Shown in pieces: positions 51,419 to 59,259 of a stretch of DNA of 64,000 nt. The stretch's first letter is position 1. Each line of letters starts with the position of its first letter. Made by a program: the position numbers and the translations under genes. The stretch comes from a virus: positions 62,001 to 126,000 of the IMG/VR virus record IMGVR_UViG_3300030004_000001. The stretch is one strand, 5' to 3'. The notes beneath the pieces were generated by a model. That model ran no database searches and was not told the DNA's origin. It was given only the letters and a program-made list of their open reading frames with translations.

Positions 51419-52839
51419 TAATACTCTTTATAAATATTCCACTTTCTAACACAGTGAGGAAATCCATAAACTTTTTTTGCAAATTCATAAGCATAATTAC
51501 CATTAAACTTAAACTCCATAAGAGTTTCATATTTTTTATGATTATTATAACAATGTTGAATAGATATTTCTTTTGTTAACCAATCCCCAATTTCTTTAGA
51601 AGTTAAAAAACTAATATTAAAACTTTGTCGTCCAGTATCTTTATGATTATTTATAAAAACACTTCCATCACCATCTATAATTCCACGTAACCAATCATAT
51701 AAAAATTCCATATTATTTATAATCATATAAGGTATTTGTTCTTTCATACTTTTACGTGGAGCTAAATTCCATTTTTTTAAATTTTCTAAAATAAAGGGAT
51801 TTTCATTTATTATATAATAAAATTCTTTAGCCAAAATTGCGTTATCGTAAATAAATTCTATTCGTTCTTTTTTAATATAAATTGGTTTTTCTGTTTTTAA
51901 ATATAATCTCATATTATCTACTAGTTCTTTATCTATCGAGCCAAAATCAAGAACATATCTACTAATAGAAGGACCTGAACATTTAATACATCCATCTGCC
52001 GATAAAAGACCAGCAAGATATGCTGTAGTTGGATCTATATCATTAAAAGCATTATTATCTGAACTATATTCAGTTCTTTTATTTTTAAAATTTAATCTAT
52101 TAGACCACCAAACTATTTTATCCCTAGAACAGTCCATTCGTAGACCGATACGATAATTCTCTATACCTTCTTCTAAATATTCAAATACCTCTCCACCAAC
52201 TAACTCGTGCCATGGATCTGGATGATCTACTAAACGAGTAAAGAATGCTTTATAATATTTTTGTATTTGAATTAATTTTCTATCATTAATTATAATATGT
52301 TGTTGATTAAAGTTTTGCCACTGAATAGATACTTCACTTATATGATTTGAAATATCCCAATTCCATGGGGATATTACAAAAAATACTTGACCACCTAATT
52401 TTTCTAAACTTTCTTTTTCATTCAAAAACCTTATGTCGTCACATACATATTTAATATTAGGATTATTTTTAATTATTTGGATAGTTTTTTTAACATGCCA
52501 ATCAAAATCTATAACTCTACAAACATCAGAACCAAACCATTGTAAAAATTCTCTATAACTAGTAAATGTTTTGGTTTCTAAATTTTCCTTAAATTTAATC
52601 AATTCTGGATTATTTATAATTAATTCAGTAATTTTTAATTCTGAAATTTTAAATGGTTCTAAAATGTTATTTTTTATATTATCTAATTCAGCTCTATCTA
52701 AACTAAATATATTACAAGTAGTATCTTTGAGCCAATCTGCAAATGAAATTCTCTTAAAGCCTAATTCTATTAATATATTTGCAATAGTAGTCTTTCCTGA
52801 TCCTTTTCTACCAGCAAAACCAATAATGTTAGAATTCAT
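51409..52839 (-). CDS. Deoxynucleoside monophosphate kinase fused to LAGLIDADG homing endonuclease
   Basis: 476 aa. Residues 1-205: dNMP kinase (P-loop GRKGSGKTT at 10-18; 'SYREFLQWFGSDVCR' at 94-108; 'CDDIRFLNEKE' at 133-143; 'HISEVSI' at 166-172), which would phosphorylate dNMPs. Residues 270-476: a LAGLIDADG endonuclease with two motifs, LAGLLSADG at 275-283 and LRGIIDGDG at 384-392, both with the acidic residue. No intein splice motifs are seen at its end ('NIYKEYYAK'), so it is a C-terminal fusion rather than an intein. One continuous frame. The kinase part seems complete. Confidence 0.87.
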   Translation of the reverse strand: MNSNIIGFAGRKGSGKTTIANILIELGFKRISFADWLKDTTCNIFSLDRAELDNIKNNILEPFKISELKITELIINNPELIKFKENLETKTFTSYREFLQWFGSDVCRVIDFDWHVKKTIQIIKNNPNIKYVCDDIRFLNEKESLEKLGGQVFFVISPWNWDISNHISEVSIQWQNFNQQHIIINDRKLIQIQKYYKAFFTRLVDHPDPWHELVGGEVFEYLEEGIENYRIGLRMDCSRDKIVWWSNRLNFKNKRTEYSSDNNAFNDIDPTTAYLAGLLSADGCIKCSGPSISRYVLDFGSIDKELVDNMRLYLKTEKPIYIKKERIEFIYDNAILAKEFYYIINENPFILENLKKWNLAPRKSMKEQIPYMIINNMEFLYDWLRGIIDGDGSVFINNHKDTGRQSFNISFLTSKEIGDWLTKEISIQHCYNNHKKYETLMEFKFNGNYAYEFAKKVYGFPHCVRKWNIYKEYYAK

Positions 52840-53042
52840 ATGATTTCTTCCATTAACTTCCTATATTCTAAAGCATCATGAAGAAGCGCATTGATAATTT
52901 CTAATGATACTTTACGGGCAATAATACCATGAGCATTTGGAATTTCTAATTCCCTACAAAGTTCATCATTTTCATGATTCCATTCTTCAATATGAAGATC
53001 TTTGATAAATTCATCCGTTAACTTTGGTTTAGGATAAATCAT
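52836..53042 (-). CDS. Unknown small protein
   Basis: 68 aa, acidic, helical; 'IIARKVSLEIINALLHDALEYRKLME' is typical of small phage proteins of unknown role. Overlaps the kinase start by four bases. Confidence 0.57.
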   Translation of the reverse strand: MIYPKPKLTDEFIKDLHIEEWNHENDELCRELEIPNAHGIIARKVSLEIINALLHDALEYRKLMEEII

Positions 53043-53366
53043 TTAATAAAGATTAATGCGAGACTTTAGATTTTGAAGACGAGCGTTTTGAGTTTGTAAA
53101 GTATCTACAAAACCATCTATTCTTTGATTGAGTTCGGTTATATAACCTTCTTTAAGAGATGAATCTTCTTCACTACAAGTTACATATTCTGGATTCAATA
53201 CCGGAGCTAATTTACTGTAAATATCTGAAATCAACTCTTGATTTATTGAAAATTCTTTATCAAACATTACAAATAAATGTTTAAGATCAGAATCTTTTTT
53301 AGGACTAGCTTCATTTGTTTCATAACAATCCTGCTTAACAGGATAATCAACGGTTTTTTTATTCAT
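53043..53366 (-). CDS. Unknown protein
   Basis: 107 aa from the ATG at 53366 (GAGGA upstream). Helical and charged, with C-terminal heptads (about 75-105). Not recognised. Confidence 0.57.
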   Translation of the reverse strand: MNKKTVDYPVKQDCYETNEASPKKDSDLKHLFVMFDKEFSINQELISDIYSKLAPVLNPEYVTCSEEDSSLKEGYITELNQRIDGFVDTLQTQNARLQNLKSRINLY

Positions 53367-53367
53367 T

Positions 53368-53739
53368 TTATTTTTCCTCGATATAGATGATTTGTTTATT
53401 GAGATCCATAGTTTTTCTAATAGTATCTCTAGTTCCATTACAGGGTAAATGGTTAACTAAACATGCTACCAAAATATCACACTTTTGAGCAATTGTGGTA
53501 TTCCTTAAAAATGGCGCATATCTACCCTTAGAATAGTCAGGTAGATATTCAATAAGATTAAGACTATGTGAATTTGCATAATTTTTAGCCATAGTATCTG
53601 CACCATTAGCTCCGCCTGATACTATGGTTATAAATTCATATTGCTTATGTAATTTATCTAAATGTTCAAAAAGTAAATCTTCTCTAGTAAATTTTCTGGA
53701 GCCAGAAACTCCAATGTATTTCACTTCTTCTTTGCACAT
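53368..53739 (-). CDS. SLOG/DUF2493-like nucleotide-binding protein
   Basis: 123 aa. 'IGVSGSRKF' at about 9-17 and 'VSGGANGADTMA' at 40-51 form the Rossmann-like nucleotide-binding motifs of the YspA/DUF2493 group of the SLOG superfamily. Some SLOG proteins sense nucleotide-derived signals in phage defence. Here the role (counter-defence or nucleotide-linked) is only suggested. Confidence 0.75.
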   Translation of the reverse strand: MCKEEVKYIGVSGSRKFTREDLLFEHLDKLHKQYEFITIVSGGANGADTMAKNYANSHSLNLIEYLPDYSKGRYAPFLRNTTIAQKCDILVACLVNHLPCNGTRDTIRKTMDLNKQIIYIEEK

Positions 53740-53894
53740 CTAGAACAAGTGTGTTTTAAATTGACGATATTTAAACTAGAGCCGGTAATATTATAATTTG
53801 GCTTATAAAAAGTAATACTGGATTTACAAGTATCGCACTTTGTAAAAAGATGATGATGGTTACCGGTTGGGGTGATTACTTCGATGACGGACAT
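53721..53894 (-). CDS. Small zinc-ribbon protein
   Basis: 57 aa from the ATG at 53894 (GGAG upstream). Two CxxC pairs (CDTCKS... CSRCAKKK) form a probable zinc ribbon. Unknown function. Overlaps the 53368 gene by 19 bp. Confidence 0.65.
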   Translation of the reverse strand: MSVIEVITPTGNHHHLFTKCDTCKSSITFYKPNYNITGSSLNIVNLKHTCSRCAKKK

Positions 53895-53895
53895 T

Positions 53896-54324
53896 TTAAA
53901 CTCCAGTACTTCCAAATCCACCAATTCCACGTTCTACAGGTGTAACTTCATCATAGGCCCATTCTCTAACTATAGAAGCCACAATGAATTGTGCTATTCT
54001 GTCACCAGGATTAATCGTATACATCTTATTAGAACAGTTATACAGAATTACATTAATTGAACCTGAATATGCGTTATCAACCGTTCCGGGTGCATTCAAA
54101 ACAATAATTCCATGATTTAGAGCCAATCCACTTCTAGAACGAATCTGACCCTCATAACCAGGTGCAAGTTTGCACTTATAGCCCGTAGGAATCATAGCCC
54201 GTCCACCAATATCCAGGGTGAATGGTGCATCAATCTGAGCAGGTAAATCAATTCCTGAATCACCAGCAGTTTTATAACTTAACTTATAAGGATTTTCTAC
54301 TAATGGAATAAACTCGACCAACAT
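53896..54324 (-). CDS. dut: dUTPase
   Basis: 142 aa. All five trimeric-dUTPase motifs: DSGIDLPA (22-29), RSRSGLA (62-68), 'GTVDNAYSG' (80-88) with the catalytic Asp/Tyr, NPGDRIAQ (105-112) and RGIGGFGSTG (132-141). Hydrolyses dUTP to dUMP, keeping uracil out of phage DNA and feeding dTMP synthesis together with the dCMP deaminase. Confidence 0.95.
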   Translation of the reverse strand: MLVEFIPLVENPYKLSYKTAGDSGIDLPAQIDAPFTLDIGGRAMIPTGYKCKLAPGYEGQIRSRSGLALNHGIIVLNAPGTVDNAYSGSINVILYNCSNKMYTINPGDRIAQFIVASIVREWAYDEVTPVERGIGGFGSTGV

Positions 54325-54325
54325 A

Positions 54326-54631
54326 TTACCGACTCCTTTTATTTTTGATTATCTCCACGGCATCTAATAGAGCTTGCTTATTTAAGATACCCGTAGATCT
54401 AACTCCATAGGTTTTACCTGTTGACTTAATTTCTCGTTCAAATAATTTTTGTAATTCTAATATTTGTTTTTCATAATAAAATGTAAGTGTATACATATCT
54501 TTTATATCATCATGATATAGTAAGATAGGTACATCGCCTGGATTCATTGGGGCATTCTTACTTATATAGAACTGTTGAGTTCTAATAAGATCTTCTGCTA
54601 AATTAGAGGAATCAATTTCGTCCTGATACAT
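54326..54631 (-). CDS. Unknown protein
   Basis: 101 aa, alpha/beta. Directly before dut. Not recognised. Confidence 0.57.
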   Translation of the reverse strand: MYQDEIDSSNLAEDLIRTQQFYISKNAPMNPGDVPILLYHDDIKDMYTLTFYYEKQILELQKLFEREIKSTGKTYGVRSTGILNKQALLDAVEIIKNKRSR

Positions 54632-54920
54632 CCCAATGTTCTTTCCAAATATTGATCAATTTTTGGAAATGAGTTCTAGCAGCCAGATCAGAATTAGCAT
54701 TATAAGCAAATACTGCTTTCTGCATAATATCACGAATATTTAGAAATTCACGTTCTTCTATTGGTTTATGCAAATCTTCGGCAAAGTTATAAATTCTAAA
54801 ATGCCAAACACCTTCAAAATCTTCTTCTTTTGAAATTGCAAATGCTTTAGACAATTCAGGAATAGTAACCCTAGAAAATATCTCTTCAAATTGATCTATT
54901 TTTTTATCGCTAACTGACAT
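54612..54920 (-). CDS. Unknown protein
   Basis: 102 aa from the ATG at 54920 (AAGGAAAA upstream). Helical. Overlaps both neighbours. Not recognised. Confidence 0.55.
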   Translation of the reverse strand: MSVSDKKIDQFEEIFSRVTIPELSKAFAISKEEDFEGVWHFRIYNFAEDLHKPIEEREFLNIRDIMQKAVFAYNANSDLAARTHFQKLINIWKEHWDVSGRN

Positions 54921-55050
54921 CTTGTATTTTCCTTGAACATCTGTCACAACGACATTCTAAATCTTGACTATACCACAGAAGTTTCTGAGCGATTAAATCT
55001 TCTTTATTCTCTAAAGTACATTTATAGCAAAAGGTCCAACCACCTTTCAT
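54910..55050 (-). CDS. Small zinc-ribbon protein
   Basis: 46 aa from the ATG at 55050; an ATG at 55113 would give 67 aa. CYKC and CRCDRC pairs form a zinc ribbon. Start codon lies in one arm of a perfect inverted repeat (55042-55067), so translation may be regulated. Confidence 0.55.
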   Translation of the reverse strand: MKGGWTFCYKCTLENKEDLIAQKLLWYSQDLECRCDRCSRKIQDVS

Positions 55051-55067
55051 AATATAACATGAAAGGT
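55042..55067. repeat. 9-bp inverted repeat covering a start codon
   Basis: ACCTTTCAT/ATGAAAGGT with an eight-base loop. In the minus-strand transcript the second arm contains the ATG of the 54910 gene. Confidence 0.5.
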
Positions 55068-55090
55068 AGTTTTCCTTATACTTTTTTATA

Positions 55091-55543
55091 TTAATCGTTG
55101 AGGAACTTATCATTTGGATTGGAATATGGAAACCTTATAGGAGGATCAATAAACTTTAGTAACCACTTAAACTTTAATTTTCTATGTAGAAATTCGGTGA
55201 ATGGAGAATGATAATTTAAATTATACCATGTCGCACCGGAATTTGAGCTAAATAATTCAGGCGCTCTAGTAGATTGCCATCTGGATTTAGTATGGGCAAT
55301 ATACTCACCAGTAATAGTAGGATTATCTACTGGAGTTAATGGTCTATTTGAATTTAATTGTTTACATATGTCTAAAATAATATCATTAGAATAAAAGCCA
55401 TAAGTAGAATATTTGTTTAAGATCTGCATTATTTCTAGAATTACAGAAACTTCTATCTTATCTGGAGTTAATCCATATAATGATAACTCTTTGATATAAG
55501 AACCACTAGTTGGTTTATTAAGAAGATATTTAATTAGCGACAT
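55091..55543 (-). CDS. Unknown protein (MSLIKYL start)
   Basis: 150 aa, basic alpha/beta. Begins MSLIKYLLN, a near match to the MSLIKLA peptide, but lacks the Lys-x-Ala part. Not recognised. Confidence 0.55.
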   Translation of the reverse strand: MSLIKYLLNKPTSGSYIKELSLYGLTPDKIEVSVILEIMQILNKYSTYGFYSNDIILDICKQLNSNRPLTPVDNPTITGEYIAHTKSRWQSTRAPELFSSNSGATWYNLNYHSPFTEFLHRKLKFKWLLKFIDPPIRFPYSNPNDKFLND

Positions 55544-56003
55544 ATATAGTTTTCAGATAAGGATCATTTTGTATTTTATTATATTCGTTAGTTGTAAAAT
55601 ATGTCATAAATTGAGCGCCAGAAGTAGCAAAATCGATTGCATCTTTTGCTTCTTTTAATCCAATGTCAATAATATTTCTATAAGCTTTAATTGCATCTAA
55701 TTTATTGATACCAATAGATGAAGCTGCTTTAAAATGCCAATTTTTAATTTTATTTTCATCTATCTTTGGATTAATGTAATTTTTAGTAATTCTAATATTA
55801 TATTCTTCTTTAATAATAGAACCTTTAATTGGTTTAAAGTCTGATTGGATAACTTTTTTAACAATATCTCGTATAGTAAGATTATATCCATATTCTGAAC
55901 TAAGTTCAGTTTCATTTTTAATAAGTTTCGTTCCAAAAATATCATCTTCAGTGATAATATAAAGAAAATTATTTTCATAAATATATTTACCGATTATTGA
56001 CAT
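55530..56003 (-). CDS. Protein with L7/L12-like C-terminal domain
   Basis: 157 aa. 'KLDAIKAYRNIIDIGLKEAKDAIDFA' (about 101-126) closely follows the helix-loop of the ribosomal stalk protein L7/L12 C-terminal domain ('KxxxIKxxRxxTGLGLKEAKxxV'). The N-terminal 90 residues are beta-rich and unfamiliar. Family match is by pattern; this could be a phage protein that meets the ribosomal or translation-factor surface. Confidence 0.6.
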   Translation of the reverse strand: MSIIGKYIYENNFLYIITEDDIFGTKLIKNETELSSEYGYNLTIRDIVKKVIQSDFKPIKGSIIKEEYNIRITKNYINPKIDENKIKNWHFKAASSIGINKLDAIKAYRNIIDIGLKEAKDAIDFATSGAQFMTYFTTNEYNKIQNDPYLKTIYVAN

Positions 56004-56014
56004 TTATCCATCTC

Positions 56015-56212
56015 CTAAAAAATTAACTTAAAATAAATTTTACCAACAACCTTTTCATCCTCTGAAATTAAGTTTCGTTTTACTTCATTTTTAATTATTG
56101 CCAAAACTGCATCAAATGACCAATTTGGATTAATAAAAGTAAAATTAGTCCTACGTCTAATTAATTTACCGTCTTCTAAAACTTGGCAATGTCCAATAAC
56201 ATCAAACCGCAT
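56015..56212 (-). CDS. Unknown small protein
   Basis: 65 aa, beta/alpha, one-base overlap with the upstream gene. Not recognised. Confidence 0.55.
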   Translation of the reverse strand: MRFDVIGHCQVLEDGKLIRRRTNFTFINPNWSFDAVLAIIKNEVKRNLISEDEKVVGKIYFKLIF

Positions 56213-56493
56213 TATTCTCCTTCTGAGAAAATGGGAGACTCTATTTTGATAGAAAATAATGTCTCAGTTACTTTAATTAATTTTATACCACATTCGTTGC
56301 AAAAGTGAAGATCGCCGAATAACCCGTTATACTTAGTATTATAGCCGAAATTAAAGTCGAGTGCAACCGAAAATTCTTTATGAGTTTCAGGAACTTCATC
56401 CTCTGGTAAACCTTCAATTAAAACAAGAGAATGGCAGCCATCACAGTAATATTCTGTGATGGCCGCTTTGCCTGGATCAATTAGTTTCTTCAT
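56212..56493 (-). CDS. Zinc-ribbon protein
   Basis: 93 aa from the ATG at 56493. CDGC and CNECG pairs form a zinc site around a beta domain. Overlaps the next gene by 17 bp. Unknown function. Confidence 0.57.
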   Translation of the reverse strand: MKKLIDPGKAAITEYYCDGCHSLVLIEGLPEDEVPETHKEFSVALDFNFGYNTKYNGLFGDLHFCNECGIKLIKVTETLFSIKIESPIFSEGE

Positions 56494-56728
56494 AGCATTT
56501 AATATTCCAATCAAAAGTTTCGAATTCTTTAATAAAATCTAAAAGTTTATTAATTGTATTTGTACGAGGAATTTTATATTCAAGTTTACGACCCTTGCAT
56601 TCACTAACATTATTATTAATTAAACCTTTTTCTAACATTAATTTTCCAAATAATTGAGTAGAATAACCATTTTCCATCATTAAAACAAAACAATCTGAAT
56701 ACCACATGAAATCTGAAAGTTTTAACAT
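56477..56728 (-). CDS. Unknown protein
   Basis: 83 aa, alpha/beta. Not recognised. Confidence 0.52.
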   Translation of the reverse strand: MLKLSDFMWYSDCFVLMMENGYSTQLFGKLMLEKGLINNNVSECKGRKLEYKIPRTNTINKLLDFIKEFETFDWNIKCYEETN

Positions 56729-56764
56729 TTATTCTCCCTTATATTAGATATAACTGAAATGATA

Positions 56765-56959
56765 TTAATCATAGATTGGTGAATAACTAATTATTTTATG
56801 ATAAGGATAACTATTATTATTAAATATAGATTCCCATTCTTCTAAAGTTTTTAATGTAACAAGATCTGGGCCATCTAATATTTCAGTATCAATATCAGGT
56901 ATTTGCATAGTTGCATAATTATCATTGTGAGTTGTCCAAACTTTATTTAGAATTGACAT
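56765..56959 (-). CDS. Unknown small acidic protein
   Basis: 64 aa, Asp/Tyr-rich. Overlaps the broken MazG gene by 17 bp. Not recognised. Confidence 0.5.
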   Translation of the reverse strand: MSILNKVWTTHNDNYATMQIPDIDTEILDGPDLVTLKTLEEWESIFNNNSYPYHKIISYSPIYD

Positions 56960-57248
56960 TATTTTTACCTATTGTATTATGATGTAACCATTGATTAATT
57001 TTTTCTTGTTTATGATTAGCAAAATTAACAATATCTTTTATTATAATATCTTTAGCAAATCCCAAAAATCTAATAGCAAATAATACATCTCCTAACTCTT
57101 TTTCTAACATTTTTCTATTTGTATCACTATCAATTATTGGATTACGACTTTCATAACCATGACGAAGAATCTTTCCAATAACTTGCTGTGCTTCGCCCAA
57201 CTCTTCAGATAGAATTGCTAGGCGTTCTAATTCTTCTGGAGGTGAATA
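56943..57248 (-). pseudogene. MazG-like pyrophosphohydrolase, 5' end cut by the TnpB element
   Basis: The frame reads YSPPEELERLAILSEELG, then GEAQQVIGKILRHGYES, later EKELGDVLFAI, the EExxE...E-x-x-D helices of MazG NTP pyrophosphohydrolases. No ATG exists in the frame; the nearest upstream stop lies inside the transposon end hairpin. A TTG at 57200 could start a shortened protein, but would lose the first helix with two metal-binding glutamates. Best explained as a gene truncated by the insertion at about 57250. Confidence 0.7.
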
Positions 57249-57279
57249 CTCCCCTCCCTAAAGGGAGGGGCTTCTAGGA

Positions 57280-58383
57280 TTATTTCAAATCCAAAGACGC
57301 CATTCCACGTCTCAAAATATTTATGCTTGCATTAAGATCTCGATCCAAAACTAGTCCGCATGAACATGAATGAGTTCTTTCGGAAAGTTCCTTTGGAATG
57401 AGCGATCCACATCTAGAACACATTTTACTAGTATTCTTAGGATCTATTAATACAACCCTCTTACCGGCCCATTCTGCCTTGTATTGGGTAAATTGTACGA
57501 ATTGATTCCAGGCTACATCGGCGATGCCTTTACGAATATTCTTCATTTTAGTATCTTGCATTTTATCAATAGAAAGATCTTCAAAAACTATTAGATCATA
57601 TTTGTTTACTAAATTTAACGCTGCTTTATGCGCAAAATCTTTACGAATATTTGCTAACTTTTCATGGATTTTAGATTCTATTAAACGTGCCTTATTTCGT
57701 TGTTTGGAACCTTTAGGTTGAAGTTCTCGTTTTCTAGAAGCACTTGCTAAACGTTTTTTATATTGATCAAAGAATCGCTGTCTTGGAATTACCGTTCCAT
57801 CTGACATAGTAGCAAATGTGGTTAGACCAAGATCAATGCCAACGGAATTATCAACAGGTTGAACAATATTTAAATCTTCCAATTCACATGAGAAGGTAGC
57901 AAACCACTTTCCTGTAGAAGTCTTTTTGATTGTGAGAGTTTTGATCTTACCTTGAAGAGGACGATGTAAAGTAATAGAAATTTCACCAACCAATGAGATT
58001 TTAAGTTTACTATCAAGTAGTTTAAATCCAGATTGAGGAAAGGTGAAGCTGTCGTAATGTCCTTTTCCTTTGAAGCGTGGATAACCTGGAGTTTCACCAG
58101 ACTTGCAACGGCGAAAAAATGCCTTGAAAGCTAGATCGACTCTTGTTTGAACTTGCTGCAAAACTTGACTATGAACTTTATATAAATCTAAATGAGATGA
58201 TTTCCATTGGGTTAAATAACTTGATGAATCATAGAGACTAATATTTTCTTGATTTTTCTCCCATGCATTTTTACGAAGTTCTAATGTTTTATTGTAAAGC
58301 CAACGGCATGATTCTAAGATAGACTCTAACCTAGTCAATTGTGACTTGGTGGGATAGAGTCTATATTGGAAAGATTTACGCAC
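57280..58383 (-). CDS. tnpB: TnpB RNA-guided nuclease (OrfB family)
   Basis: 367 aa, GTG start with GAGG eight bases upstream. RuvC-like sites: D184 (VGIDLGL), E268 (VFEDLS) and D349 (DRDLNAS), with zinc finger C322, C325, C340, C342. All catalytic residues are present and the frame is complete, so the nuclease could be active. TnpB uses an omega RNA made from its 3' end and the right end of the element to cut the matching target. The guide would read into the MazG remnant. Own promoter at 58404-58431. Confidence 0.92.
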   Translation of the reverse strand: MRKSFQYRLYPTKSQLTRLESILESCRWLYNKTLELRKNAWEKNQENISLYDSSSYLTQWKSSHLDLYKVHSQVLQQVQTRVDLAFKAFFRRCKSGETPGYPRFKGKGHYDSFTFPQSGFKLLDSKLKISLVGEISITLHRPLQGKIKTLTIKKTSTGKWFATFSCELEDLNIVQPVDNSVGIDLGLTTFATMSDGTVIPRQRFFDQYKKRLASASRKRELQPKGSKQRNKARLIESKIHEKLANIRKDFAHKAALNLVNKYDLIVFEDLSIDKMQDTKMKNIRKGIADVAWNQFVQFTQYKAEWAGKRVVLIDPKNTSKMCSRCGSLIPKELSERTHSCSCGLVLDRDLNASINILRRGMASLDLK

Positions 58384-58403
58384 TTAACGAACCTCTAACA
58401 ACC

Positions 58404-58431
58404 AGCATAACATGAAGAGAAAAAATGTCAA
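58404..58431 (-). promoter_or_regulatory. Promoter of tnpB (TTGACA-N16-TATGCT)
   Basis: -35 TTGACA at 58426-58431, perfect; 16-bp spacer; -10 TATGCT at 58404-58409. Different from the phage promoter family, consistent with foreign origin. Confidence 0.65.
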
Positions 58432-58527
58432 GACAAGCTCGACATTTTCACCCCTTATATCCCCGCCCTAAAGGACGGGGTTTTACGGGGCTTACCGATA
58501 AAGAACTGAATTTTCATCCCAAAGTCC

Positions 58528-58659
58528 CTAATTATTTCTAATCCATCTTCCTAATGTATCATGGACTGATCCAGAACCTTCTAATTGAATATAAACTTTA
58601 TCTGTTTCGTTTAATATTTTATCTAACTCAATATGGCATTCATTTAGATTCGTTGGCAT
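58528..58659 (-). CDS. DUF6794-like protein, shortened by an amber stop
   Basis: 43 aa starting MPTNLNECH and ending HDTLGRWIRNN. The amber TAG at 58528 is one base from TGG, and the frame continues GLWDENSVLYR before running into the transposon. Related phage proteins (from memory) have W at this spot ('WIRNNWGLW'), so the gene is probably a pseudogene or an amber-suppressed one. The next residues are lost to the insertion. Confidence 0.55.
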   Translation of the reverse strand: MPTNLNECHIELDKILNETDKVYIQLEGSGSVHDTLGRWIRNN

Positions 58660-58670
58660 CTTTATTTACC

Positions 58671-59096
58671 TTATTCTAAACATACAATTCTAATTCCAAA
58701 ATGTTTACAAATTTTAGAACGTTCATCCTTTTCTCGCTGAGGCATTGAATTATATGGATTTTTAAAACAGATCCACTTCACACCCCTGAGTGCCATATCA
58801 CGCGTACAGTTCAAACACGGCTCATGCGTGAGGTATGCACGGTAAATGTCTCCAGTTGAAAACCGGAGAGCGTTTTCTTCGGCATGAAGTGTATGAATAC
58901 AACGATTCTCAGAATTGCAAGTCTCATCCGTACAATGATCCATACCACTTGGAGCGCCATTATAACCCATTGATGCTACAGAACCATCTTTACGCAATAA
59001 AACTGCTCCAACTTTTAATCGTTTACATGTTCCCAAATTTGCAATCTCATGAGCGATATTCATAAAAGTTTCGTTTTTAAGATCGAATCTATTCAT
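58671..59096 (-). CDS. dCMP deaminase
   Basis: 141 aa from the ATG at 59096. Zinc-dependent cytidine-deaminase motifs: HAE at 71-73 and PCLNC at 93-97, with extra cysteines (C55, C60, C66) as in dCMP deaminases of phages. Converts dCMP to dUMP, which dUTPase and thymidylate synthesis complete. Longer starts up to 59138 overlap the neighbour and are less likely. Confidence 0.9.
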   Translation of the reverse strand: MNRFDLKNETFMNIAHEIANLGTCKRLKVGAVLLRKDGSVASMGYNGAPSGMDHCTDETCNSENRCIHTLHAEENALRFSTGDIYRAYLTHEPCLNCTRDMALRGVKWICFKNPYNSMPQREKDERSKICKHFGIRIVCLE

Positions 59097-59259
59097 TACA
59101 CTTATCTCTCCAAGCACCATCAATAACATGTCCATCATAATAAGTTAAAGCAAGATTACATTTTTTACAAAAACAGACTGGAAGAAATCCTTGAATTCCA
59201 CCAAAAATATAACCTGGCTCATGATTATTTGATTTAGCAATTTCCAATTCTTTATCCAT
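59089..59259 (-). CDS. Small zinc-ribbon-like protein
   Basis: 56 aa from the ATG at 59259, which has AGGAG. 'FCKKCNLAL' and a final C give a partial zinc site; function unknown. Overlaps the neighbours by eight bases each. Confidence 0.6.
   Translation of the reverse strand: MDKELEIAKSNNHEPGYIFGGIQGFLPVCFCKKCNLALTYYDGHVIDGAWRDKCNE

Larger units (their letters stand above)
57240..58490 (-). mobile_element. IS200/IS605-type element carrying tnpB only
   Basis: One tnpB gene flanked by subterminal hairpins: right end CCCCTCCC/GGGAGGGG with TAAA loop (57251-57270), left end CCCCG.CC/GG.CGGGG, same loop (58461-58480). No tnpA transposase is present, so movement needs a partner. Exact tips are not resolved; no target duplication is expected in this family. 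It probably moved between two phage genes and damaged both. Confidence 0.8.

Noticed and set aside
51409-52839. Intein inside the dNMP kinase
   Set aside because: The kinase motifs are complete before the endonuclease, and the end lacks an intein C-terminal splice motif (no His-Asn followed by Cys/Ser/Thr).
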